The notes: generated by a model not told the origin, from the sequence alone. A DNA stretch of 9,859 nucleotides from Azospirillum brasilense (GCA_003241645.1 QFOX01000066.1:1-9859), one strand, 5' to 3'; counted from the stretch's first letter, positions 1 through 5,250 are shown. Numbers and translations: made by a program.

Positions 1-716
1 ATCCGCTGTATCCAGTTGATGCTCAAGCCGTGAAGGTTGTAGTTCGCAACATAGCTCGCTGGGAACCCGTTGCTGTTTGGGACCACTGCGTGGCTAACCT
101 CTAGTTCATCCTCTCGGATAATAGCCTGTACCTTATCGGCAACGTGCTGCAGCACTCTGTTCACGGACGCATGCACTTCTCCAAAAATCCAACCTTGGTC
201 ACGAAACTTGCTCTGGCGGGTTGCTTCATATGCGAGTTCGATTTTTGCGCTGCGAGCGACTGCTTGCGCGCTGGGGCGCTCCAGCTTTCCACCCAGTTCT
301 TCCACGCGTGCCTTTACTGCCCCCACTGCCTGCTTAATGCCATAGTCTGTGTAGTTCAGGCGGACGTGGGTCTTGGGAAGCCATACGGGCAGCTTTGCCG
401 CCTTATTCAAATCGACAAAGAACAGGTGGTCCCATCCGCGTTCAAGACAACTCTCTTTAATCGCCGTTGCCTCTACGCGAGTCCATGGGGTGTCGCCCCA
501 GCCATCGCTAAACAACACAAGCGTAAGACGTGCAGTCAGGAACGGGTGGCGCATTGATTCCATGCCATCAGTCCCCGCCAGTTCTTCCTGCGTATGCGGG
601 AAGAAGAACACTTTCAAGTGCGGCGAAAGTTGTTGGTAAAATTCGCGCGCAATCGCCTCGTCCTTCACTAAAAACGATATTGCCACGTCATGCGGTTCGT
701 CTGCTGTCTTACTCAT
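1..716 (-). CDS. TIR-domain protein, probable antiviral NADase effector (C-terminus beyond window edge)
   Basis: The frame runs without a stop from an ATG at 716 to the left edge, giving 238 codons; the 3' end lies outside. Residues about 9-125 read as a TIR domain. There is a first strand DVAISF (10-15), a second strand KVFFF (35-39), a hydrophobic strand TLVLFS (65-70) and a motif WTRVE (78-82). In that motif Glu82 sits where catalytic TIR NADases carry their glutamate. Residues about 126-238 form a second region, partly helical and charged, that I do not recognise. From family knowledge, bacterial TIR domains cleave NAD+ or make cyclic ADP-ribose products as abortive-infection effectors (Thoeris, TIR-STING, TIR-SAVED, short prokaryotic Argonaute systems). 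The sensor partner is not visible; it may be the C-terminal region or a gene beyond the edge. The ATG has only a weak GGA-type ribosome site upstream. The gene lies 79 bp downstream of the membrane miniprotein on the same strand and may share its transcript. The TIR call is fairly sure; the defence role is inferred. Confidence 0.8.
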   Translation of the reverse strand, partial: MSKTADEPHDVAISFLVKDEAIAREFYQQLSPHLKVFFFPHTQEELAGTDGMESMRHPFLTARLTLVLFSDGWGDTPWTRVEATAIKESCLERGWDHLFFVDLNKAAKLPVWLPKTHVRLNYTDYGIKQAVGAVKARVEELGGKLERPSAQAVARSAKIELAYEATRQSKFRDQGWIFGEVHASVNRVLQHVADKVQAIIREDELEVSHAVVPNSNGFPASYVANYNLHGLSINWIQR

Positions 717-795
717 AGTTTTCCACGCGTGTTCATTAACAGCCGTCAACGTAGGCACAAGGGGCAGAGAGTTCAATAAGCAGAGATGAAATTGG

Positions 796-936
796 CTAGA
801 ACGCCAGCACCGCTAAGCCGATGCCGCCAAGCACCGTCATGGCCATGCCAAGTTCTTGCAACGTTCCTTCACACGTCTTCCACATAGCAAAACCAGCGCC
901 GGTAAATAGTCCGGCCATCACAAGAACTGCGCCCAC
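796..936 (-). CDS. 46-residue membrane miniprotein, unknown function
   Basis: This small gene starts with GTG at 936. The start is embedded in the lipoprotein stop as TAGTG (one shared base) and is preceded by a good GAGGAGAG ribosome site, so translation is probably coupled. The product has two hydrophobic glycine/alanine-rich segments (about residues 1-19 and 31-46). Between them is a short polar loop, KTCEGTLQEL, holding one cysteine and two acidic residues. This hairpin topology resembles small two-helix inner-membrane proteins such as holin-like or toxin-like peptides, but no family is recognised. Its position between a lipoprotein and a TIR effector makes an envelope role plausible. Support is the tight coupling, the strong ribosome site and the coherent hydrophobic pattern. 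An internal ATG at residue 7 is an alternative start but lacks an equally good ribosome site. Confidence 0.55.
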   Translation of the reverse strand: MGAVLVMAGLFTGAGFAMWKTCEGTLQELGMAMTVLGGIGLAVLAF

Positions 937-1415
937 TAGTTCTCTCCTCGGCAATTGGTTGCTTCCTTGGTTTCTGCGGCCTCAGCATCCACCCCATCGG
1001 CGAAAACGAACGAGCCACGCTGCGACACGGCACTGCCGCCGACCAGACCACCCACGCTATGGGCAATCATGCCGCCTGTGTTGAAATCTACACGGTAGAA
1101 CTGCCTCAAGCCCGGTTGCGTGGTCACGGTGGCCTCGCTCGGCCAAATGTCGCCGAGTCGCTTCAGTTTGAGCCTCACTGACTGGAACGGCTTTGCATCA
1201 ATGGTGAAATATCCGCCAGCGGGTAGCTTGCAGCGTTCCTGTCCATTCACGCTAACGGTTGGCGCTGGGGCTGCCAACAGCCCGTCTTCACGGTAGACAA
1301 TGATTTGGCTTTGCTTGTCGGACAGTTTCCTGTGTTCCGCATATTGCACGCCATCAGCAGAGGCGCAGGCGGTTAGATACAAGGTAGCTAAACAGGGTAA
1401 AAATAAGTGACGCAT
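936..1415 (-). CDS. DUF2846-like lipoprotein
   Basis: The 159-residue product begins with a lipoprotein signal: Arg3, a hydrophobic stretch (4-14) and the lipobox LTAC, with Cys17 as the lipidated residue. The mature part (about 37-115) contains IIVYRED, a VSVNG turn, KLPAGGYF and a later strand VRLKLKRL. That pattern is typical of DUF2846 proteins: a small beta-domain with an R-x-x-G turn and a conserved L-P-x-G-x-Y/F. Function in that family is not known; members sit in the outer or inner membrane facing the periplasm. A glycine-rich stretch GGMIAHSVGGLVGG follows at about 123-136 and could touch the membrane. The ATG at 1415 has a GGGAG ribosome site 7-8 bases upstream. That site lies in one arm of a perfect inverted repeat, so its translation may be controlled by structure. 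The gene is the first of a probable unit lipoprotein, miniprotein, TIR. Confidence 0.75.
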   Translation of the reverse strand: MRHLFLPCLATLYLTACASADGVQYAEHRKLSDKQSQIIVYREDGLLAAPAPTVSVNGQERCKLPAGGYFTIDAKPFQSVRLKLKRLGDIWPSEATVTTQPGLRQFYRVDFNTGGMIAHSVGGLVGGSAVSQRGSFVFADGVDAEAAETKEATNCRGEN

Positions 1416-1420
1416 GAAGT

Positions 1421-1445
1421 ACTCCCAACGTGGCGATCTGGGAGT
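1421..1445 (-). promoter_or_regulatory. hairpin covering the ribosome binding site of the lipoprotein gene
   Basis: ACTCCCA at 1421-1427 and TGGGAGT at 1439-1445 form a perfect 7-bp inverted repeat with an 11-base loop. In the minus-strand transcript the second arm, TGGGAGT, is the likely Shine-Dalgarno sequence, ending 5 bases before the ATG at 1415. Pairing would therefore hide the ribosome site. Further CTCCC/GGGAG segments at 1514-1518 and 1533-1537 could compete for these arms. The repeat is seen directly; the regulatory role is inferred. It could also be a binding site for a dimeric repressor. Confidence 0.4.
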
Positions 1446-1580
1446 TAAGAAAACCTGTCGTGTGAAAGGTTCGCACTGGTCTTTAGGCTTTCGCCTTGGA
1501 CATACACCAATGCCTCCCAGACCATACGGTAAGGGAGTGCTTGCGGCGCACTAGGGCCGCACACGACAAGAGGTTCTTAA
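1445..1580 (+). ncRNA. structured RNA candidate, possibly 6S-like (strand uncertain)
   Basis: A closing stem of 18 pairs is visible: TTAAG 1445-1449 with CTTAA 1576-1580, AACCT 1452-1456 with AGGTT 1571-1575, and GTCGTGTG 1457-1464 with CACACGAC 1560-1567. Only small bulges (1450-1451, 1568-1570) interrupt it. Inside it, GCACT 1473-1477 pairs with AGTGC 1536-1540, GGTCT 1478-1482 with AGACC 1519-1523, and AGGC 1485-1488 with GCCT 1493-1496. A side hairpin GCGGC 1543-1547 / GCCGC 1556-1560 sits on the 3' side. Read on the plus strand, the closing stem plus GTTCGC on the 5' side and TGCGGCG on the 3' side resemble the ends of 6S RNA, which binds the sigma-70 holoenzyme. I cannot confirm this, and no clear promoter or U-tract terminator is visible. 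Alternatively, on the minus strand it would be the leader of the lipoprotein gene and might act as a riboswitch-like element. No open frame with coding character crosses it. Confidence 0.45.
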
Positions 1581-1762
1581 GCCCCGGGGCGGAGAATTCC
1601 ACCTTGCAACAGTCATTAATTCACATCCGCAAATTTGGCAAATTTTATCATTCATTAGAACAAACGCGCGGGTGCATTAGCGGCCTTTCGTGAAGGTGCG
1701 CGGACATGAAAAAACAAAGAACTAAAGTTGAATAAATTGGGTTTATAGACTATTGGGTTCGC
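1581..1762. other. non-coding stretch upstream of the patatin-like gene
   Basis: Apart from a 10-bp GC palindrome at 1581-1590, this interval is A+T-rich and holds no convincing gene. TTGAAT at 1728-1733 followed by TATTGG at 1751-1756 (17-base spacer) is a poor promoter candidate. It would make the patatin-like gene's mRNA almost leaderless. No clear ribosome site precedes the ATG at 1763. Confidence 0.4.
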
Positions 1763-2269
1763 ATGCCTGAAAACATGACTTCTGCCCCATCACAGAACTT
1801 TAACATCCTATCGCTCAGCGGCGGTGGGTTCTACGGTCTGTACACTATTTCGGTTATCGCCGCACTAGAGCAAGAGACCGGGCGACCGTTCGCCAGCCAT
1901 TTCGATTTGATGGCAGGAACATCAGTAGGCGGCATACTCGCCCTTGGACTTGCGGCAGAAATACCGGCAGCGGATATCAAACTGGCGTTTGAAAAACACG
2001 GAACCACGATATTTTCAAATCGAAATAACCCGTCCACAACGCCGGGTGCAATACGGGACATCCTTCGTTCGGTATTTTCGCCAAAATACAAAGCTGATGC
2101 ACTCAGGGCGACGGTCACCGAAATCCTCGGTTCCAACACCAAGATAGGCGACCTCAAACACCCTATCATAGTACCAGCCGTGAACCTGACCAAAGGCCGC
2201 CCACAGATATTCAAGACTCCTCATCATCACACGTTCAAGCTAGAGCCGCACCACTACGCTTCACTTTGA
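1763..2269 (+). CDS. CapV-like patatin phospholipase, C-terminally truncated (probable pseudogene)
   Basis: The 168-residue product starts like the patatin-like effectors of CBASS (CapV). It has the strand FNILSLS and the oxyanion-hole motif GGGFYG (20-25). These are followed by HFDLMAGTSVGG, with the nucleophile Ser54 in GTSVG, and by IVPAVNLTKGRPQIFKTP (from about 137). In full-length members a second half follows, with the catalytic Asp of the Ser-Asp dyad; the family is usually about twice this length. Here similarity fades at about residue 161 and a stop follows seven residues later, so the catalytic Asp is absent and activity is unlikely. CapV proteins degrade membrane phospholipids when activated by a cyclic dinucleotide made by a CD-NTase, normally encoded just downstream. 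That position is now occupied by a truncated element gene on the other strand. An in-frame ATG at residue 5 is an alternative start. The patatin fold is near certain; CapV assignment is by sequence resemblance. Confidence 0.8.
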   Translation: MPENMTSAPSQNFNILSLSGGGFYGLYTISVIAALEQETGRPFASHFDLMAGTSVGGILALGLAAEIPAADIKLAFEKHGTTIFSNRNNPSTTPGAIRDILRSVFSPKYKADALRATVTEILGSNTKIGDLKHPIIVPAVNLTKGRPQIFKTPHHHTFKLEPHHYASL

Positions 2270-2575
2270 GTGCGAAGTCCTGAAGGGGAACCCAGCTATC
2301 AGCTTTGTTCCCCGCCACGCGTAGAGCATATTGATGCTCCGGCGCATGATGATAGGCCCAAGCAGCGGAGACCGTGGGGCAAACTTCATGGTGAGGAACT
2401 CCTCGACCAACTTGGGGCCAGCCTTGGCTTTCGGCTCCTCTGGCTGAGTTGCCTCAGCCCCAGCTTGCTCGGAAGACTCGGTTGCAGTAGTTTCAGGATG
2501 GACAGTTTGTTCAGCCGCCGGGGTGTCGCAAGCATTCCCGGTGGTTTCGTTTTCGGGGCTACGCATCCTCCTCAT
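2261..2575 (-). CDS. RepA/AAA_25-like ATPase, truncated at Walker A (probable pseudogene)
   Basis: The N-terminal 50 residues are low-complexity, rich in Thr, Glu, Ala and Pro. Residues about 58-87 read LVEEFLTMKFAPRSPLLGPI, then SINMLYAWRG. This is the lead-in to the Walker A loop of RepA-like/AAA_25 ATPases found in prophages and integrative elements, where intact proteins continue AWRG-x-GKT. Here the sequence leaves the family right after AWRG and ends 17 residues later in unrelated residues, so the nucleotide-binding site and all of the ATPase core are gone. I chose the ATG at 2575, which has a GAGGGA ribosome site 7 bases upstream and overlaps the previous gene by 17 bp; ATGs at 2605 and 2566 are alternatives. 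In such elements the protein is thought to act in replication. Loss of the core matches the loss of the phospholipase's second half at the same junction. Confidence 0.6.
   Translation of the reverse strand: MRRMRSPENETTGNACDTPAAEQTVHPETTATESSEQAGAEATQPEEPKAKAGPKLVEEFLTMKFAPRSPLLGPIIMRRSINMLYAWRGTKLIAGFPFRTSHSK
2285..2313. repeat. interrupted palindrome at the junction of two truncated genes
   Basis: GGGGAAC (2285-2291) and GTTCCCC (2307-2313) are perfect inverted arms. Inside them AGCT (2294-2297) pairs with AGCT (2301-2304) around the loop ATC, leaving only a CC/TT mismatch: 11 pairs in 29 bases. A weaker hairpin, CTTC...GAAG (2259-2277), sits beside it. There is no U-tract on either side, so a standard intrinsic terminator is not supported. 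It lies exactly where both flanking genes lose homology, which points to a recombination scar or element end. Confidence 0.6.
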
Positions 2576-2909
2576 CACCACATCCCTCAGACAGCCGAAT
2601 GACACAAATATCCTTAGTCATGGCGTACCCGCCTGCATCCGAGGATTTGCTACCTTGCTTAGGCGTAAAGCCGAATGAACGTGATAGCAGACGCTGCTTC
2701 ACGGCTGGAGTCGAGTCCTTCGCATATTTGGCGGCTAGCTCGTCAACACTAGCGCAGAACCATTCCATCAACTCTTCAGGCGGCAATTCGTTACGCTTGA
2801 AAGCCTCCGCGATAGCTCGAAACGCAGCAACTCGGCCTGTTGCGGATGGAATGCCTTCAATATCAACCAGTGATAGGTTGAGGTTTTCGATTTCAAAAGT
2901 CGTGGTCAT
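2559..2909 (-). CDS. hypothetical element-associated protein, 116 aa
   Basis: The ATG at 2909 has a strong AAGGAG ribosome site 7 bases upstream. The product is acidic to neutral and predicted mainly helical: ATGRVAAFRAIAEAFK (22-37), LPPEELMEWFCASVDELAAK (42-61), then a basic stretch AVKQRLLSRSFGFTPK (69-84) and an acidic end GDEEDA. No catalytic motif, membrane segment or known domain is recognised. It lies between the integrase remnant (11 bp upstream) and the truncated ATPase (17 bp overlap), an order usual for small accessory genes of P4-like integrative elements. It seems to be the only full-length gene of this element left in the window. Confidence 0.6.
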   Translation of the reverse strand: MTTTFEIENLNLSLVDIEGIPSATGRVAAFRAIAEAFKRNELPPEELMEWFCASVDELAAKYAKDSTPAVKQRLLSRSFGFTPKQGSKSSDAGGYAMTKDICVIRLSEGCGDEEDA

Positions 2910-2920
2910 GTTATTTCTCC

Positions 2921-3379
2921 TTATGCGGATTGTTTAAGGGTAATGGAGGCAAGCGGTCGATACCCCAACTCGGGGTATAGGCACCGCTCCAAACGGCTCT
3001 GGACTATTTCCCCATATCCCGGTGTCCAGCGGCCCTTATTGACCTCGTACCACTCCAGCGCGGTGGCTTTGAAGGTGTTTTGGGCGTTACGGATGATTTG
3101 GCGCTTCGCCTCCTGCTTGGCCTCGCTGGGGTCGATTCCCTGCTGGAGGAGCTTCTTTGCGCGGTCTCTAGCCTCACGGGCCTCGGCCAGCGTGGTCAGC
3201 TTGTAATTGCCAATTGATAGCACCTTGGCTTTCCCGGCGTACTGGTACTTCATCTGCCACAGCTTGGAGCCATTGGGCTTGATGAGCAGGTAAAGGCCAG
3301 CGCTATCGGCCACTTTGTATGGCTTGGCTTCAGGCTTGGCGTTACGGAAGGCGGAGTCCGGCTTTGCAGCGGATTTCAT
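2921..3379 (-). CDS. P4-type tyrosine recombinase, catalytic domain missing (probable pseudogene)
   Basis: The product has 152 residues where intact relatives have about 400. Residues about 15-90 form the DUF4102 arm-DNA-binding domain: YKVADSAGLYLLIKPNGSK, then LWQMKYQYAGKAKVLSIGNY and LTTLAEAREARDRAKKLLQQ, followed by GIDP. Residues about 100-147 start the SAM-like core-binding domain (FKATALEWYEVNKGRWTPGY, then PLASITLKQ). It ends with SA and a stop where the rest of the core-binding and the whole catalytic domain (R...H-x-x-R...Y) should follow. The stop is 11 bp before the next gene, whose ribosome site is intact, so a clean internal deletion probably fused the integrase N-terminus to the next gene's leader. 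Three arm-site-like repeats lie directly upstream, then a tRNA gene. It cannot recombine DNA by itself; a residual role in arm binding or autoregulation is conceivable. Confidence 0.8.
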   Translation of the reverse strand: MKSAAKPDSAFRNAKPEAKPYKVADSAGLYLLIKPNGSKLWQMKYQYAGKAKVLSIGNYKLTTLAEAREARDRAKKLLQQGIDPSEAKQEAKRQIIRNAQNTFKATALEWYEVNKGRWTPGYGEIVQSRLERCLYPELGYRPLASITLKQSA

Positions 3380-3381
3380 AT

Positions 3382-3421
3382 GATACCCCTAGTGTTTTAC
3401 GGATACCCCGGAGGATACCCC
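3382..3421. repeat. three GATACCCC direct repeats, likely integrase arm sites
   Basis: GATACCCC occurs at 3382-3389, 3402-3409 and 3414-3421, directly upstream of the integrase start and between it and the tRNA. The last two copies are extended to GGATACCCC. Short direct repeats at this place are usual as arm-type binding sites for the DUF4102 domain of P4-like integrases; they would also overlap the integrase promoter and allow autoregulation. The repeats are seen, the function is inferred. Confidence 0.6.
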
Positions 3422-3545
3422 TTGGTTGAACGGATGTTGATGAACAGTGGAAATTGTCAGCAAACTGGAAACACCGGAATTGCTGAGGTTTTATCGCTGG
3501 GTCATCAATCTCCCGAACAGTAGGGGTTACGTAAAAACTAGGAAA

Positions 3546-3620
3546 TGGTGGCTCGAGAGGGATTTGAACCCCCGACCAAGGGATTATGATTCCCCTGCTC
3601 TACCGCTGAGCTACCGAGCC
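3546..3620 (-). tRNA. tRNA with anticodon CAT (elongator Met, or Ile2)
   Basis: The minus strand folds as a full cloverleaf. The acceptor stem is GGCTCGG with CTCGAGCC-side pairing (one G-U at 7-66), and the D arm is GCTC...GAGC. The anticodon arm is GGGGA-ATCATAA-TCCCT with CAT at 34-36, and the T arm is GGGGG-TTCAAAT-CCCTC. A73 is followed by an encoded CCA (3546-3548). G1-C72 is paired and the anticodon stem lacks the three G-C pairs of initiators, so it is not initiator tRNA. Whether C34 is modified to lysidine (Ile2) cannot be decided from sequence alone. The gene is the probable attachment site of the adjacent integrase element. Confidence 0.93.
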
Positions 3621-3683
3621 GCCCAAAAAGTTGCGCGAACTTAAAAGGTTTCGCCCGCGTGTCAAGCGCGAAGCGTAAAACAG

Positions 3684-4088
3684 TTACGATCGGCCCAGCA
3701 TGAAGCCCGGTTGCTCGGATTGCGACGCACGGATGCGCGAGGCAAATCCCGCGCCCATGCCTTGTGTTTCGAGGCGCAGCGGCCCTTCCAGCGCCCCCAG
3801 CGCCTCACGAAGCTGCAGCATGCGGTTGCCCGCTTCCGGCGCGGCCGGGTGGGAATGTTTATCCAGCGCGAAGCCGATATAATGCAAACATTGGCTGGTG
3901 TAGCGCTCCAGATCGTCGCCCGTATTCGCTTTATTGGGCGATGTGTGGGCATGCACAAGCTCGCGCAAAACCTGCAGCGCGCGCGGCTGCCCGGCGAGAT
4001 CGGCCATCAGGTCGCGGACGATACCAGCCCCCTGCGCGTGGGTGAGCGGCGCGTGCGCGGGCATCTCGGATGAAGCGGGCTGGGCCAT
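3684..4088 (-). CDS. hypothetical protein, 134 aa
   Basis: I do not recognise this protein. The ATG at 4088 has a GAGAGGA ribosome site 7 bases upstream; an in-frame TTG 21 bases earlier is less likely. The product has no signal peptide or membrane segment. It has a disordered-looking Ala/Pro start, a helical part (about 18-45, GIVRDLMADLAGQPRALQVL and following), a middle with SPNKANTGDDLERYTSQCLH, a helix RMLQLREALGALEGPLRLE (about 88-106) and a short basic/Ser-rich end. GC-rich codon use matches the chromosomal half. It is the first backbone gene beyond the tRNA, 63 bp from it, and is separated from the next gene by a terminator. Confidence 0.65.
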   Translation of the reverse strand: MAQPASSEMPAHAPLTHAQGAGIVRDLMADLAGQPRALQVLRELVHAHTSPNKANTGDDLERYTSQCLHYIGFALDKHSHPAAPEAGNRMLQLREALGALEGPLRLETQGMGAGFASRIRASQSEQPGFMLGRS

Positions 4089-4157
4089 GGTGGCATCCTC
4101 TCGTTGCAAGAGCCCACTGTAGCGAACAAACCTTTAAAAAGGCGTGAAGATTCGGTG

Positions 4158-4178
4158 AAAAAATCGCTGCAACGCAGC
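4158..4178 (-). terminator. intrinsic terminator after the 4190-4747 gene
   Basis: On the minus strand GCTGC-GTT-GCAGC (4178-4166) is followed by GA and six T residues (4163-4158). The hairpin starts 11 bases after the stop codon at 4190. The stem is only five pairs (six with a G-U), so it is short, but the U-tract is clear. Confidence 0.6.
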
Positions 4179-4189
4179 ATTTGCAAGCC

Positions 4190-4747
4190 TTAGCGGCTCT
4201 GCCCCTGCACCGCCGTAAGCCGTTGCAAGGCTTCGGCAAAACTGCTGGGGCGCGCGCTGGGTGCGTCGCGGTGGTAGATGGCGGCCACCGGCCCGTGGTC
4301 GCGGCGGTAGCGCTTCACCTGGTAGCTCTCGGGCACGGTCAGCACGGCATATTCCACGGCCTGCACCAGCGGGTGGCGGCGGTCGCCCGCGGCCATTTGC
4401 TTCGCCACGTAGCTAAGCCCACGGTGAATGGTGCCGCTTTCGGGCTCGTCCACCCCGTAGATGCCCTTTTTCAGGGCGACGCCCGCCGTCACCATCTGCT
4501 GCAGAATGCCTGCCATGCGATAGCCCGCTGCACGCTCGCACGCCAGTGCGTTGACGAATTCGCGCATGATATGCGGGCCCACCCCTTCGCATAGGGTCTG
4601 CACGTCGCACGGGGGCTGCTGTTTTTTCCAGTTGCGGCAGATGCCGAGCAACTGCGCACCGCTTTCCACGCCCGCGATGTAGCGTTCGGCGCGTTCGCGG
4701 CTTTCCGCCAGCGATTGGTGCAAGGGTGAGGTATCGATAGGTTCCAT
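4190..4747 (-). CDS. hypothetical protein, 185 aa
   Basis: I do not recognise this protein. The frame is open further upstream, but the ATG at 4747 is preceded by a G-rich ribosome site (AGGGGG) and avoids overlap with the HIT gene stop at 4801. The product is soluble, mostly helical, and contains CRNWKKQQPPCDVQTLCEGV (about 36-55), which holds three cysteines, then RAAGYRMAGILQQMVTAGVA (about 70-89), GIYGVDEPESGTIHRGLSYV and a basic region YQVKRYRRDHG near 148. The spaced cysteines could bind a metal or be incidental. It follows the HIT gene on the same strand with a 53-bp gap and ends at an intrinsic terminator, so the two may form a short operon. Confidence 0.65.
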   Translation of the reverse strand: MEPIDTSPLHQSLAESRERAERYIAGVESGAQLLGICRNWKKQQPPCDVQTLCEGVGPHIMREFVNALACERAAGYRMAGILQQMVTAGVALKKGIYGVDEPESGTIHRGLSYVAKQMAAGDRRHPLVQAVEYAVLTVPESYQVKRYRRDHGPVAAIYHRDAPSARPSSFAEALQRLTAVQGQSR

Positions 4748-4800
4748 GCGCCCCCTGCTAACGCAAAAGCGGCGCATTGTTTGTGAAGGTTGCGTGAAAC

Positions 4801-5232
4801 CTAGGCCAGCTGCAGCGAATCCAGCGCCGAGCGCACATCGTAGATGAAGCGTTCCGCTTCGGCCTCGGTGTAATACTCGCTGGGGCCACCCCAGACCGGG
4901 TTGGGCCATGCCGCATCGCCTTTGTAGCGCGCGATGAGGTGGATATGCAGCTGCGGCACCATGTTGCCCAGCGCACCGATATTCAGCTTATCCGGCGTGA
5001 CCAGCGCCTGCAAGATATGGCTGACGATGGCGATCTCGTCGGAAAGCTGGTGCTGCTGCTCGCGGCTCAGGTCGATCCACTCGCTGGCACCCCCCACCTG
5101 CGGGATCAGGATGAGCCATGGAAACTTCTTGTTATCCATGAGGCGCACGTTGCATAACGGCAGATCGGTGACGTGGCGGCTGTCGCGGGCAAGCCGGGCA
5201 TCGAGCGCGAAATGGGTGGGATCATGCAACAT
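4801..5232 (-). CDS. HIT-family nucleotide-binding protein
   Basis: The 143-residue product matches the proteobacterial HIT-like subfamily through its full length: FALDARLARDS at the start, LPLCNVRLMDNKKFPWLILI (25-44), a middle helix, and the signature NMVPQLHIHLIARYKGDAAW (90-109) followed by PVWG. In the signature the two later histidines (His96, His98) are present, while the first histidine of the classical H-x-H-x-H triad is Gln94; this is normal for the subfamily and not a defect. HIT proteins hydrolyse nucleoside phosphoramidates or dinucleoside polyphosphates; the substrate of this group is not known to me. The ATG at 5232 fits the family start; the frame stays open upstream but would run into the divergent transporter gene. 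The product is cytoplasmic. Confidence 0.87.
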   Translation of the reverse strand: MLHDPTHFALDARLARDSRHVTDLPLCNVRLMDNKKFPWLILIPQVGGASEWIDLSREQQHQLSDEIAIVSHILQALVTPDKLNIGALGNMVPQLHIHLIARYKGDAAWPNPVWGGPSEYYTEAEAERFIYDVRSALDSLQLA

Positions 5233-5250
5233 ACGGTGGCTCTCAGGAAG

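Larger units (their letters stand above)
2261..3545. mobile_element. remnant of an integrative element at the 3' end of a tRNA gene
   Basis: The order tRNA 3' end, arm-like repeats, integrase, small unknown gene, RepA-like ATPase is the standard end of a P4-like genomic island. Integrase and ATPase are both cut, so the element is defective. The visible boundary is the tRNA 3' end at 3546. The left boundary cannot be set: no second copy of the tRNA 3' segment occurs in the window, so the island may reach past position 1 and include the TIR and CapV-like genes, or may end at the junction near 2245-2325. Confidence 0.65.

Noticed and set aside
70..718. Several plus-strand frames of 60-137 codons at the left end
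   Set aside because: They lie opposite the continuous TIR frame, which has clear domain motifs; none has a convincing ribosome site.
298..731. Repeated TTCCACGCGTG at about 300 and 721
   Set aside because: Two copies of a short sequence with no shared context; chance is likely.
748..776. Sigma-70-like promoter for the TIR gene (TTGAAC, 17 bases, TACGTT on the minus strand)
   Set aside because: The -10 matches only three of six consensus bases; too weak to list as a feature.
1445..1580. Retron msr-msd RNA
   Set aside because: The inverted ends would fit, and TIR effectors occur with retrons, but no reverse transcriptase gene is visible nearby.
2285..2313. Integron attC site
   Set aside because: The arms GGGGAAC/GTTCCCC do not match the RYYYAAC/GTTRRRY core sites, and no integron integrase is present.
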